Source: Kluyvera cryocrescens NBRC 102467 (GTDB taxonomy: Bacteria; Pseudomonadota; Gammaproteobacteria; Enterobacterales; Enterobacteriaceae). From it: a DNA stretch of 64,000 nt. Made by a program: the position numbers and the translations under genes. The notes below the pieces were generated by a model. The model had not been told where the DNA came from, did no database searches, and saw only the letters and a list, made by a program, of their open reading frames with translations. Positions 28,411 through 37,688 of this stretch are shown piece by piece. How positions within the stretch are numbered: the stretch's first letter is position 1; the number at the start of each line of letters is the position of its first letter. The stretch covers positions 124,001 to 188,000 of the forward strand of contig NZ_BCTM01000003.1 in the NCBI RefSeq assembly GCF_001571285.1, written 5' to 3'.

Positions 28411-28447
28411 GCCGGGTTTGGTGTCCCTCCGGGAACCAAATCCCGGC
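28411..28447. terminator. Hairpin between smvA and yddG
   Basis: GCCGGGTTTGGT (28411-28422) pairs with ACCAAATCCCGGC (28435-28447), with one bulged T. It separates two convergent genes and probably serves as a bidirectional terminator, although no clear U-tract follows. Confidence 0.55.
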
Positions 28448-28528
28448 GTTTACCCTAATCACTTTACTTACTTGAACAGTGATTGGATATCATGTTGGGC
28501 GCAGGCGCAAGCTTGTGCCCGATGACGT

Positions 28529-29410
28529 TTAGGGACGCCGGGTGGCGTACCAACACAGCAGTGAACCACCGCAGACCATCGCCGCACCTTGCCAGAATGA
28601 CCAGGATAGCGCGGCGCTTAACAGGAATGCCGCCAGTGCCGACGACAGTACCGGCGTAAAGTAGGAGGCGGCAGCCAGCAGGCTGACGTTCCCGTGAAGA
28701 ATACCGACATTCCAGGCCGCATAGGCAAATCCTAATGCCAGAGCACAGGTCACGAGTTTAATCACCACCGGCCAGCTAAAGATCATCGGCGGTTGTTCGC
28801 TCATCAGGAATTTTACCCAGAGGGCGAGTGCGGTGAATAAAACAAACAGGGTGATACCATTTTTGCCTTTGGCATACTTCGCGGTGACCGTGCAGTAGGC
28901 TGCCCAGATAAAGGCCCCCACGAATGCCAGAATATAGCTCAGCGGGCTGGAGATAACGTTGCTGCGTATTTCTGCAAGATCCAATCCGTGCTCACCGCCT
29001 AATACCCAGGTGACACCCACTATTGAGAGTAATAATCCCGGGATAACCAGCCAGGTGGTTTTTTGACCATTAAAGATAATCGCAAATAAAATCGTCAGGC
29101 TAGGCCAGAGATAATTCACCATGCCGACTTCGATGGCCTGTTGGCGAGTGCCGGCATAGCCTAATGAGAGCGCGAGGCACATTTCGTAGCTGACAAAAAA
29201 CAGGCTACCTACCAGCAAATAGCGCGGTGGAATTTGGCGCAATTGTGGGAAGCCAACGGTAAAAATCAGCAGCAGGCCGCTGAGGCTGTAAATCATTGCG
29301 GCTCCGCCCACCGGGCCGAGCCCTTCGCTTACGCCGCGAATCAGACCCACCATCGTACTCCACAAAATAATGGCGCTAAATCCAATGAGCGTCGCTCTTT
29401 TCTTATCCAT
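28529..29410 (-). CDS. yddG: Aromatic amino acid / methyl viologen exporter YddG
   Basis: 293 residues, ten-helix EamA/DMT-family exporter closely matching E. coli YddG, starting MDKKRATLIGFSAIILWSTMVGLIRGVSEGLGPVGG. The two EamA halves span residues 5-135 and 150-290. It exports aromatic amino acids and contributes to methyl viologen resistance. It is divergent from fdnG, the same neighbour as in E. coli, which supports the conserved backbone of this region. Confidence 0.93.
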   Translation of the reverse strand: MDKKRATLIGFSAIILWSTMVGLIRGVSEGLGPVGGAAMIYSLSGLLLIFTVGFPQLRQIPPRYLLVGSLFFVSYEMCLALSLGYAGTRQQAIEVGMVNYLWPSLTILFAIIFNGQKTTWLVIPGLLLSIVGVTWVLGGEHGLDLAEIRSNVISSPLSYILAFVGAFIWAAYCTVTAKYAKGKNGITLFVLFTALALWVKFLMSEQPPMIFSWPVVIKLVTCALALGFAYAAWNVGILHGNVSLLAAASYFTPVLSSALAAFLLSAALSWSFWQGAAMVCGGSLLCWYATRRP

Positions 29411-29554
29411 GCCCGACCTGATGCTTTAATCAACGAAGTCTGCGGTTATAGCATTTTTTCACCTTGGCTGGTGATATTTTTCCGCAGCGCCTAACCCTAA
29501 AGGATTAATAAAAATCGCGGACGTTGACTATTAAGGGGGCTTCGGTTTTTGACA

Positions 29555-29568
29555 TTGATTTGACGCAA
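29555..29568 (+). promoter_or_regulatory. FNR-like site upstream of fdnG
   Basis: TTGAT, four bases, CGCAA resembles the FNR consensus TTGAT-N4-ATCAA with two mismatches in the second half. It lies about 68 bases before the start codon, a suitable place for anaerobic activation. A NarL-like heptamer (AGGGGTA, reverse TACCCCT) lies nearby at 29576-29582. Confidence 0.45.
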
Positions 29569-29629
29569 ATAAAATAGGGGTAATGCTGTTAGTTTTGGCC
29601 GCGAAGTTCACCTGATAATGAGGAAAACA

Positions 29630-32600
29630 ATGGACGTCAGCCGCAGAAAGTTTTTTAAAATCTGCGCGGGCGGTATGGCAGGAACGACAGCAGCGGCGCT
29701 GGGCTTTGCCCCAAAAATAGCGCTGGCTCAGGCGCGTAATTTCAAATTACTGCGCGCCAAAGAAGTTCGTAATACCTGTACATACTGCTCCGTGGGTTGT
29801 GGGCTATTAATGTATAGCCTGGGCGATGGGGCAAAAAATACCCGTGAAGCCATTTACCATATTGAAGGCGACCCGGATCATCCAGTAAGCCGTGGCGCAC
29901 TGTGTCCTAAAGGGGCGGGTCTGCTGGACTACGTGAACAGCGAAAGCCGCCTGCGCTACCCGGAATATCGCGCACCTGGCTCAGATAAATGGCAGCGCAT
30001 TTCGTGGAATGAAGCCTTCGATCGCATCGCAAAATTAATGAAGGCCGACCGCGACGCCAACTTTATTGAGAAGAACGAGCAGGGCGTGACGGTTAACCGC
30101 TGGCTCTCCACCGGGATGCTGTGTGCCTCGGCGGCAAGTAATGAGACCGGCATGCTGACGCAGAAGTTTGTGCGCTCGCTGGGCATGCTGGCGGTAGACA
30201 ACCAGGCGCGCGTCTGACACGGACCAACGGTAGCAAGTCTTGCTCCAACATTTGGTCGCGGTGCGATGACCAACCACTGGGTTGATATCAAAAATGCCAA
30301 CGTCGTGATGGTGATGGGCGGTAACGCCGCTGAAGCCCATCCAGTGGGATTCCGCTGGGCGATGGAAGCGAAGAATAATAACGATGCGACGCTTATCGTT
30401 GTCGACCCGCGCTTTACGCGTACGGCGTCGGTGGCCGATATCTATGCGCCGATTCGTTCCGGTACCGACATTACCTTCCTGTCGGGCGTCCTGCTGTATC
30501 TTATCGAAAACAATAAGATCAATGCCGAATACGTGAAGCATTACACCAACGCCAGCCTGCTGGTACGCGATGACTTTACCTTCGAAGACGGCCTGTTCAG
30601 CGGTTACGATGCCGATAAACGTCAGTACGACAAATCTTCGTGGAACTATCAGTTCGACGAAAACGGCTATGCCAAACGCGATGAAACCCTGACGCATCCG
30701 CGCTGCGTGTGGAACCTGCTGAAAACGCACGTTTCCCGCTATACGCCAGACGTGGTGGAAAACATCTGCGGTACGCCGAAAGCGGACTTCCTGAAAGTGT
30801 GTGACGTGCTGGCTTCCACCAGTGCCGCTGACCGTACCACCACCTTCCTGTATGCGCTGGGCTGGACTCAGCATACCGTCGGTGCGCAGAACATCCGCAC
30901 CATGGCGATGATTCAGCTGCTGCTGGGAAATATGGGTATGGCTGGCGGCGGCGTGAACGCGCTGCGCGGGCACTCCAACATTCAGGGTTTAACCGACTTA
31001 GGCCTGCTGTCGACCAGCCTGCCGGGCTATCTGACGCTGCCGTCGGATAAGCAGACCGACCTGCAAACTTATCTGGCCGCCAACACGCCGAAAGCGACGC
31101 TGGCCGATCAGGTGAACTATTGGAGCAACTATCCGAAGTTCTACGTCAGCCTGATGAAATCGTTCTATGGCGATGCTGCAAGTAAAGATAACGACTGGGG
31201 CTTTAACTGGTTGCCGAAATGGGATCAGGCCTACGACGTTATCAAGTACTTCAACATGATGGATAACGGCAAGGTCACTGGTTATATCTGCCAGGGCTTT
31301 AACCCGGTCGCGTCGTTCCCGGATAAGAACAAGGTGGTTCGCAGCTTAAGTAAGCTGAAATACATGGTGGTTATCGATCCGCTGGTTACCGAAACCTCGA
31401 CGTTCTGGCAGAACCACGGCGAATCGAACGATGTCGATCCATCGACGATCCAGACCGAAGTCTTCCGTCTGCCGTCAACCTGTTTTGCCGAAGAAGATGG
31501 CTCGATTGCCAACTCTGGCCGCTGGCTGCAATGGCACTGGAAAGGTCAGGATGCTCCGGGCGAAGCGCGTAACGACGGCGAGATTCTGGCCGGCATTTAC
31601 CACCGTCTGCGCGAGATGTACCGCGAAGAAGGCGGTAAGGGCGTTGAACCGCTGCTGAGTATGGGCTGGCATTACAAACAGCCGGATCATCCGGAATCCG
31701 AAGAGGTGGCCAAAGAGAACAACGGCTACGCGCTGGCGGATATCTACGATGCGAACGGCGTACTGGTGGCGAAAAAAGGTCAGTTGCTCAATAGTTTCGC
31801 GCTGCTGCGTGATGACGGGACAACCTCATCCTCGTGCTGGATTTACGCCGGTAGCTGGACCGAGCAGGGTAACCAGATGGCTAACCGCGATAACTCTGAC
31901 CCATCGGGGCTGGGCAATACGCTGGGTTGGGCATGGGCGTGGCCGCTGAACCGTCGCGTGCTGTATAACCGCGCCTCTGCGGATGTGAACGGCAAGCCGT
32001 GGGATCCAAAACGGATGCTGATCAAGTGGAACGGGAGCAAATGGACGGGGAACGATATCCCGGACTTTAATACCGCGCCTCCGGGCAGCGCGACGATGCC
32101 GTTTATCATGCAGCCGGAAGGCCTCGGCCGTTTGTTTGCCATCGATAAGCTGGCGGAAGGGCCGTTCCCGGAACACTACGAGCCGATGGAAACGCCGCTG
32201 GGTACCAACCCGCTGCACCCGAACGTTATTTCAAGCCCGGTTGTGCGTCTGTATGAACAGGATGCGGTGCGCCTCGGTAAGAAAGATAAGTTCCCGTACG
32301 TGGGAACTACCTATCGTCTGACCGAGCATTTCCATACCTGGACCAAGCATGCGCGTCTGAATGCGATTGCGCAGCCGGAACAGTTCGTGGAAATCAGCGA
32401 AGGGCTGGCAAAAGCCAAAGGGATTGCCAATGGTGACAAGGTGACGGTCAGCAGCCAGCGCGGTTTTATTCGCGCAGTGGCGGTAGTGACTCGTCGTTTG
32501 CAAACGCTCAACGTCAACGGCCAGCAGGTGGAAACCGTCGGGATCCCGCTGCACTGGGGCTACGAAGGCGCGGCACGTAAGGGCTATATCGCCAATACCC

Positions 32601-32677
32601 TGACGCCTAACGTCGGCGATTCCAACTCGCAAACGCCGGAGTACAAGGCGTTCCTGGTTAACATCGAGAAAGCGTAA
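29630..32677 (+). CDS. fdnG: Formate dehydrogenase-N selenocysteine alpha subunit FdnG
   Basis: 1015 residues when the in-frame TGA at 30215-30217 is read as selenocysteine (residue 196), exactly the E. coli position and length. The ATG at 29630 has AGGAAAACA before it. A twin-arginine signal is present ([12 protein letters not shown]), so the protein is exported folded to the periplasm. The [4Fe-4S] motif [17 protein letters not shown] and CPKGAG follow, and then the bis-MGD domains. It oxidises formate to CO2. Standard gene callers split this gene at the TGA; it is one intact gene with a SECIS element directly after the codon. Confidence 0.97.
30215..30263 (+). ncRNA. Bacterial SECIS element in fdnG mRNA
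   Basis: Immediately after the TGA, CAC and GACCAA (30222-30227) pair with TTGGTC (30252-30257) and GTG. The apical hairpin is GGTAGCAAGTCTTGCTCC, similar in plan to the E. coli fdhF/fdnG SECIS, which binds SelB. It directs selenocysteine insertion at residue 196. Confidence 0.85.
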
Positions 32678-32688
32678 GGAGCGTTTAT

Positions 32689-33576
32689 ATGGCGATGGAA
32701 ACACAAGACATTATCAAACGCTCTGCAACCAATTCGATGACTCCCGCGCCTCGCGCGCGGGACTACAAAGAAGAAGTCGCCAAGCTGATTGATGTCTCTT
32801 CCTGCGTGGGCTGTAAAGCCTGCCAGGTGGCCTGCTCTGAATGGAATGATATCCGTGACGAGGTAGGGCATTGCGTGGGGGTTTACGATAACCCGGCCGA
32901 TCTGAGCGCCAAGTCCTGGACGGTGATGCGTTTTAGCGAAACCGAACAGAACGGTAAGCTGGAGTGGCTGATTCGTAAAGACGGCTGTATGCACTGTGAG
33001 GATCCGGGCTGTCTGAAAGCTTGTCCATCGGCCGGTGCGATCATCCAGTACGCCAATGGGATCGTCGATTTCCAGCAGGATAATTGTATCGGCTGCGGTT
33101 ACTGCATCGCCGGGTGTCCGTTTAATATTCCGCGCCTCAACAAAGAGGATAACCGCGTTTATAAATGCACCCTGTGCGTAGACCGCGTTAGCGTCGGTCA
33201 GGAACCGGCCTGTGTGAAAACCTGTCCAACCGGCGCGATTCATTTCGGCACCAAGAAAGAGATGCTGGATGTGGCGCAGGAGCGCGTGGATAAGCTCAAA
33301 AAACGCGGCTACCCGCAGGCGGGGATTTACAATCCGCAGGGCGTGGGTGGGACGCACGTGATGTATGTTCTGCATCACGCGGACCAGCCGGAGCTGTATC
33401 ACAAGCTACCGAAAGAACCGTCGATTGATACCAGTATCAATCTGTGGAAAGGGGCGCTGAAACCGCTGTCTGCCGCTGGATTTATCGCCACCTTTGCCGG
33501 GCTTATTTATCACTACATTGGTATTGGCCCGAACAAAGAAGTGGATGATGACGAGGAGGAAGATGGCCATGAGTAA
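32689..33576 (+). CDS. fdnH: Formate dehydrogenase-N iron-sulphur beta subunit FdnH
   Basis: 295 residues (294 in E. coli). Four ferredoxin-type cluster groups are visible: [42 protein letters not shown] and [22 protein letters not shown] single C-terminal membrane helix ([18 protein letters not shown]) anchors it to the inner membrane with its bulk in the periplasm. It carries electrons from FdnG to the haems of FdnI. It starts 11 bases after fdnG and overlaps fdnI by 8 bases. Confidence 0.96.
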   Translation: MAMETQDIIKRSATNSMTPAPRARDYKEEVAKLIDVSSCVGCKACQVACSEWNDIRDEVGHCVGVYDNPADLSAKSWTVMRFSETEQNGKLEWLIRKDGCMHCEDPGCLKACPSAGAIIQYANGIVDFQQDNCIGCGYCIAGCPFNIPRLNKEDNRVYKCTLCVDRVSVGQEPACVKTCPTGAIHFGTKKEMLDVAQERVDKLKKRGYPQAGIYNPQGVGGTHVMYVLHHADQPELYHKLPKEPSIDTSINLWKGALKPLSAAGFIATFAGLIYHYIGIGPNKEVDDDEEEDGHE

Positions 33577-34225
33577 GTCGAAAATGATTGTGCGCACGAA
33601 GTTTATCGATCGTGCCTGTCACTGGACGGTAGTGATTTGCTTCTTCCTGGTGGCGGTCTCAGGAATTTCCTTCTTCTTCCCAACGCTGCAGTGGCTGACC
33701 GAAACCTTCGGTACACCGCAGATGGGGCGTATTCTGCACCCGTTCTTTGGCGTGCTGATTTTCGTCGTGCTGATGTTTATGTTCGCCCGCTTTGTGCATC
33801 ACAACATTCCGGATAAGCAGGATATTCCGTGGGTGTTGGGCATTGTTGAAGTGCTGAAAGGCAACGAGCATAAGGTCGCGCGGGTTGGGAAATATAACGC
33901 CGGGCAGAAGATGATGTTCTGGACCATCATGAGCATGATTTTTGTGCTGCTGGTGAGCGGGGTGATTATCTGGCGTCCGTACTTCGCACAGTACTTCCCG
34001 ATTCAGGTCGTGCGCTATGCGCTGCTGATTCATGCTACCACGGCCATCATTCTGATCCATGCGATCCTAATCCATATGTACATGGCATTTTGGGTAAAAG
34101 GCTCGATTAAAGGGATGATTGAAGGTAAGGTCAGCCGTCGCTGGGCGCAGAAGCACCATCCGCGCTGGTATCGCGACGTAGAGCGTCTTGAAGCGCAGAA
34201 AGAGAATTCGGAAGGGCTGAAGTAA
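33569..34225 (+). CDS. fdnI: Formate dehydrogenase-N cytochrome b556 gamma subunit FdnI
   Basis: 218 residues (217 in E. coli) from ATG 33569, with GAGGAGGAAGA upstream; longer readings would run through fdnH. Four membrane helices are visible. Haem ligands are expected among H18 (DRACHW), H57 (RILHPFFG), H155-type (LLIHA) and H169-type (LIHMYMAFW). It reduces menaquinone on the cytoplasmic side and completes the formate:nitrate redox loop with NarZYV. A strong terminator follows. Confidence 0.95.
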   Translation: MSKSKMIVRTKFIDRACHWTVVICFFLVAVSGISFFFPTLQWLTETFGTPQMGRILHPFFGVLIFVVLMFMFARFVHHNIPDKQDIPWVLGIVEVLKGNEHKVARVGKYNAGQKMMFWTIMSMIFVLLVSGVIIWRPYFAQYFPIQVVRYALLIHATTAIILIHAILIHMYMAFWVKGSIKGMIEGKVSRRWAQKHHPRWYRDVERLEAQKENSEGLK

Positions 34226-34245
34226 GTTCTCTTTCTCGATAACCG

Positions 34246-34294
34246 AGAGCGGTTTGATGTTCCCGTTACGGGGGCGTTGAACCGCTCTTTTTTG
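34246..34294 (+). terminator. Intrinsic terminator after fdnGHI
   Basis: AGAGCGGTT (34246-34254) pairs with AACCGCTCT (34280-34288), followed by TTTTTT. The loop contains a second small CCCGT/ACGGG stem. This is a strong rho-independent terminator. Confidence 0.9.
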
Positions 34295-34531
34295 TATTTG
34301 TAAGAAGTGAAAGTTTGCTATTGGTGAGCAGTGTATCAAGCGCCGCAATGACGCTTGATCGGCGTCGGTATAAGCTACGGACAAACACGTGAGCCAACCT
34401 TTACCGCAGTATGAATCAATTGCGCTGTTTTCATGGATAATCCCGCCGTTGGGCGATTTTGACTGGTCTGTGCTCAGCGAATGGTCAATAATGCCGTCCC
34501 GCAAAGGCAACATAAACAAGTGATTAGAGGG
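34295..34531. other. Intergenic region between fdnI terminator and araJ
   Basis: About 240 bases with no recognisable gene. It contains an inverted repeat, ATCAAGCG (34335-34342) and CGCTTGAT (34352-34359), which could be an operator or a hairpin for araJ. In E. coli a regulator gene (yddM) follows fdnI; it is not present here. Confidence 0.5.
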
Positions 34532-35701
34532 ATGAAAAAAACAATTTTCGCACTGGCGCTGGGTACTTTTGGTCTGGGGATGGCCGAATTTGGCATTATG
34601 GGCGTTCTGCCAGAACTGGCGCGCGATGTGGGGATTTCGATCCCGGCGGCCGGCAACATGATCTCGTGGTATGCCTTTGGCGTGGTGATTGGCGCGCCGA
34701 TCATTGCGCTGTTTTCTACGCGCTTCTCTCTGAAATCCATCATGCTGCTGTTGGCCGCGCTCTGTGTGCTGGGCAACGTTGTGTTCACCGTCTCTTCAAG
34801 CTATCTCATGCTGGCGATTGGCCGACTGATTTCGGGTTTTCCGCACGGGGCCTTTTTTGGTGTTGGCGCCATTATTCTGTCGAAGATCGCGCCGCCGGGT
34901 AGGGTGACTGCGGCTGTGGCGGGGATGATTGCCGGGATGACGGTGGCCAATTTGGTCGGGGTGCCGGCTGGAACGTGGCTAGGCCATCAGTTTAGCTGGC
35001 GCTATACGTTTCTGGCGATTGCGCTGTTTGACGCCGCGGTGCTGGTGGCGATCATTGCCTGGGTGCCGACCCTGTTTGACAAATCCGATGCTCGTCTGCG
35101 CGAGCAGTTTCATTTCCTGAAAAGCCCGGCGCCGTGGCTGATTTTTGCCGCCACCATGTTCGGTAACGCCGGGGTGTTCGCGTGGTTTAGCTATATCAAG
35201 CCGTTTATGATGAACGTCTCCGGATTTTCCGAAGGGGCCATCATGTTCATCATGATGCTGGCAGGGCTCGGGATGGTGCTCGGCAATATTCTCAGCGGTA
35301 AACTCTCTGGCCGCTACAGTCCGCTGCGGATTGCGGCCACCACCGATGGTGTGATTGTCGCGGCGCTGCTGCTGATTTTCCTGCTCGGTGGGATGAAGAT
35401 TGCTTCGCTGACGCTGGCGTTTATCTGCTGTGCTGGGCTTTTTGCGCTGTCGGCACCGCTGCAAATTTTGCTGCTGCAAAATGCGAAGGGCGGTGAAATG
35501 CTCGGGGCGGCGGGGGGACAGATTGCTTTTAACCTCGGGAGCGCGATTGGCGCGTTCTTTGGTGGTCTGATGATTACGCTGAATTTTGGCTGGAATACCG
35601 TGGCTCTGCCGGCTGCGGCGCTGTCATTCCTGGCGATGACCTCATTACTGATTTATGCGCGCTATCAGCAACGTCAGCTTGTATTGGCTGCTGGTGGTTG
35701 A
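34532..35701 (+). CDS. araJ: MFS transporter AraJ
   Basis: 389 residues (394 in E. coli), 12 membrane helices, matching E. coli AraJ along its length (LALGTFGLGMAEFGIMGVLPELA; SYLMLAIGRLISGFPHGAFFGVGAI; LREQFHFLKSPAPWLIFAATMFGNAGVFAWFSY). The ATG at 34532 has AGAGGG directly before it; a GTG at 34520 is a possible alternative. E. coli araJ is arabinose-inducible with no proven substrate. Here it lies away from any arabinose genes, between fdnI and adhP, so its regulation is probably different. Confidence 0.9.
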   Translation: MKKTIFALALGTFGLGMAEFGIMGVLPELARDVGISIPAAGNMISWYAFGVVIGAPIIALFSTRFSLKSIMLLLAALCVLGNVVFTVSSSYLMLAIGRLISGFPHGAFFGVGAIILSKIAPPGRVTAAVAGMIAGMTVANLVGVPAGTWLGHQFSWRYTFLAIALFDAAVLVAIIAWVPTLFDKSDARLREQFHFLKSPAPWLIFAATMFGNAGVFAWFSYIKPFMMNVSGFSEGAIMFIMMLAGLGMVLGNILSGKLSGRYSPLRIAATTDGVIVAALLLIFLLGGMKIASLTLAFICCAGLFALSAPLQILLLQNAKGGEMLGAAGGQIAFNLGSAIGAFFGGLMITLNFGWNTVALPAAALSFLAMTSLLIYARYQQRQLVLAAGG

Positions 35702-35706
35702 AGACA

Positions 35707-35735
35707 GAAAAAGCCTCTCCCGGCAGGGAGAGGCT
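35707..35735 (-). terminator. Intrinsic terminator after adhP
   Basis: Arms AGCCTCTCCC (35712-35721) and GGGAGAGGCT (35726-35735) with a 4-base loop. On the minus strand the stem is followed by TTTTTC, making it the adhP terminator; it may also stop araJ transcription. Confidence 0.85.
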
Positions 35736-35742
35736 CAGAACA

Positions 35743-36753
35743 TTAATGGCGTAAATCAATCACCATACGGCCACGGATCTGGCCTTGTTCCATCTCTTTA
35801 AAGATAGCGTTGATGTCTTCCAGCGGACGCATCGTGACTTTCGGCACGACTTTGCCTTCAGCAGCAAACTGGAACGCTTCGGTCAGGTCCTGGCGGGTAC
35901 CCACGAGCGAACCCACCACTTCAATGCCATCCAGTACCAGACGCGGAATATCCAGGCTCATGGATTCCGGCGGCAGGCCAACGGCAACCACGCGGCCACC
36001 GGCGCGAACGGCGTCAACGGCAGAGTTAAATGCGGCTTTCGCCACAGCGGTTACCACAGCAGCGTGGGCGCCACCGGTTTTTTCCTGCACGATTTTCGCG
36101 GCATCTTCACTACGGGAATTGATCACCAGATCGGCACCCATCTCTTGCGCCAGCTTCAGCTGTGCATCGTTCACGTCCAGGGCGATGACTTTGGCATTGA
36201 AGACGTTTTTCGCGTACTGCAGCGCCAGGTTGCCCAGGCCGCCGAGGCCGTAGATGGCAATCCATTGGCCGGGTTTGATGTTGGAGATTTTCACCGCTTT
36301 ATAGGTGGTCACGCCCGCGCAGGTGATGCTGCTGGCCGCGGCGGAGTCGAGGCCATCCGGGACTTTCACTGAATAATCTGCGGTCACGATGCACTCTTCA
36401 GCCATCCCGCCATCGGCAGTGTAGCCGGCATTGATAACCGAGCGGCACAGGGTTTCGTTGCCGCTGTTACAGTATTCGCAGTGGCCGCAGCCCTGGAAGA
36501 ACCATGCCACGCTGGCACGGTCGCCAACTTTCAACGAGGTTACGCCTGGGCCGACTTCCTTAACGATGCCGACGCCTTCGTGGCCGAGGATAACCCCGGT
36601 CTTATCACCGAAATCGCCGTTTTTCACGTGCAGGTCGGTGTGACAGACACCACAACACTCCATTTTTAACAGGGCTTCACCGTGCTGCAGAGGGCGCAGT
36701 TTTTTATCGGTAACGTTGACCTGATGATCGTGAGTGACTACAGCAGCCTTCAT
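35743..36753 (-). CDS. adhP: Propanol-preferring alcohol dehydrogenase AdhP
   Basis: 336 residues, zinc-dependent medium-chain dehydrogenase. The catalytic zinc ligands are in [10 protein letters not shown] and GHEGVG, the structural zinc cysteines in [15 protein letters not shown], and the NAD-binding GLGGLG near residue 170. The start has CCAGGAGTAAGG upstream. It oxidises ethanol/propanol or reduces the aldehydes. In E. coli adhP is next to fdnI and maeA; here araJ, a pyrophosphatase and an ABC-F gene are interleaved. A Fur-like sequence lies just upstream. Confidence 0.95.
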   Translation of the reverse strand: MKAAVVTHDHQVNVTDKKLRPLQHGEALLKMECCGVCHTDLHVKNGDFGDKTGVILGHEGVGIVKEVGPGVTSLKVGDRASVAWFFQGCGHCEYCNSGNETLCRSVINAGYTADGGMAEECIVTADYSVKVPDGLDSAAASSITCAGVTTYKAVKISNIKPGQWIAIYGLGGLGNLALQYAKNVFNAKVIALDVNDAQLKLAQEMGADLVINSRSEDAAKIVQEKTGGAHAAVVTAVAKAAFNSAVDAVRAGGRVVAVGLPPESMSLDIPRLVLDGIEVVGSLVGTRQDLTEAFQFAAEGKVVPKVTMRPLEDINAIFKEMEQGQIRGRMVIDLRH

Positions 36754-36780
36754 AACCTTACTCCTGGTTTATATGTATTT

Positions 36781-36812
36781 GATAATAATACTCATTAATG
36801 AATAGTCATTAA
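36781..36812 (-). promoter_or_regulatory. Fur-like site and palindrome upstream of adhP
   Basis: GATAATAATACTCATTAAT (36781-36799) matches the 19-base Fur consensus at about 15 positions. It overlaps a separate palindrome, TTAATGA/TCATTAA with an ATAG centre (36795-36812). The site lies 28-59 bases before the adhP start. The AT-rich context makes chance similarity possible. Confidence 0.4.
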
Positions 36813-36969
36813 CACTGAAATTGCAAGGCGGGAAGGGTGAAGAATCTGGTGGTTTTTCAGTTCTCTAGTGTTAAGCGTTCATAAAAGTGCCATTAAATGG
36901 TCATCTTCCGTTCAACTGCAAACTCTACCGTGTCGTTCTTATTTCTGATAACAATAGAGCGACAACACA

Positions 36970-37578
36970 ATGCATCTGGTAAAAACAATCCTCGCGGTAA
37001 GCCTGGCCTTCTCGGCCACTGTTCAGGCCCATAACGTACTTGAGTTCCCGCAGCCGGAGAATAATCCGGAAGAGTTTTATGCGGTCACCGAAATTCCGGC
37101 AGGTGGGATCATCAAATATGAAACCGACGCCAAAACCGGGTTTATTATTGCAGACCGTTTTCAGTCTATGCCGGTGGCCTATCCGGCAAACTACGGCTCA
37201 TTGACCCAGTCGCTGGCCGGTGATGGCGACCCGCTGGACGTGGTGTTTTATACCCGTGCGCCGATGGCACCCGGTACGTTGATAAAACTGCGGGCGATTG
37301 GCGTGCTGAAAATGGTCGACGGGGGTGAAAAAGATGACAAAATCATCGCTGTGCCGGCGAGTAAAATTGACCCAACCTATGATGAAATCAAGAACATCAG
37401 TGACTTGCCGAAAATAGAGCAGGAGCGTCTGGAAGCCTTTTTCCGCGTTTATAAGCAGCTACCCGCCGGGCGCAAAAGCGTAGAACTTAGCGGTTTCAAC
37501 GATGCCGCTGCGGCAAAACAGGAAATCAAACAGGCCTGGGATGCGTGGAAAGAAAAACACCCGCAACCACAGCTTTAA
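36970..37578 (+). CDS. Inorganic pyrophosphatase with signal peptide
   Basis: 202 residues, family I pyrophosphatase. The hallmark is GDGDPLDVVFYT (metal-binding aspartates); the upstream segments IIKYETDAKTG and YPANYGSL and the later GGEKDDKIIAV also fit the family. The N-terminus MHLVKTILAVSLAFSATVQAHN is a good Sec signal peptide, which the housekeeping cytoplasmic Ppa lacks, so it is probably periplasmic. It is monocistronic and followed by a strong hairpin. Export is inferred from the sequence; the periplasmic use of pyrophosphate is unknown. Confidence 0.85.
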   Translation: MHLVKTILAVSLAFSATVQAHNVLEFPQPENNPEEFYAVTEIPAGGIIKYETDAKTGFIIADRFQSMPVAYPANYGSLTQSLAGDGDPLDVVFYTRAPMAPGTLIKLRAIGVLKMVDGGEKDDKIIAVPASKIDPTYDEIKNISDLPKIEQERLEAFFRVYKQLPAGRKSVELSGFNDAAAAKQEIKQAWDAWKEKHPQPQL

Positions 37579-37580
37579 GA

Positions 37581-37617
37581 AATAGCCCGGCGTTTGTTAT
37601 CTACAGCCGGGCTATTG
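37581..37617 (+). terminator. Terminator hairpin after the exported pyrophosphatase gene
   Basis: AATAGCCCGGC (37581-37591) and GCCGGGCTATT (37606-37616) are perfect 11-base arms. The tail is TTGTG, so the U-tract is weak. Confidence 0.65.
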
Positions 37618-37632
37618 TGCAGTGATAATCAC

Positions 37633-37675
37633 AACCGCTATCCATTATGGAAACCCGATTCCCCGGATAGCGGTT
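37633..37675. terminator. Second hairpin between convergent pyrophosphatase and ABC-F genes
   Basis: AACCGCTATCC (37633-37643) and GGATAGCGGTT (37665-37675) are perfect 11-base arms with a 21-base loop, close to the 3' end of the ABC-F gene. It probably acts in both directions. Confidence 0.6.
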
Positions 37676-37688
37676 GTTTAGCGGAGCG

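Noticed and set aside
29630-30217. Apparent early stop suggesting fdnG is a pseudogene
   Set aside because: The TGA is at the known selenocysteine position, homology continues without a break, and a SECIS-like stem follows.
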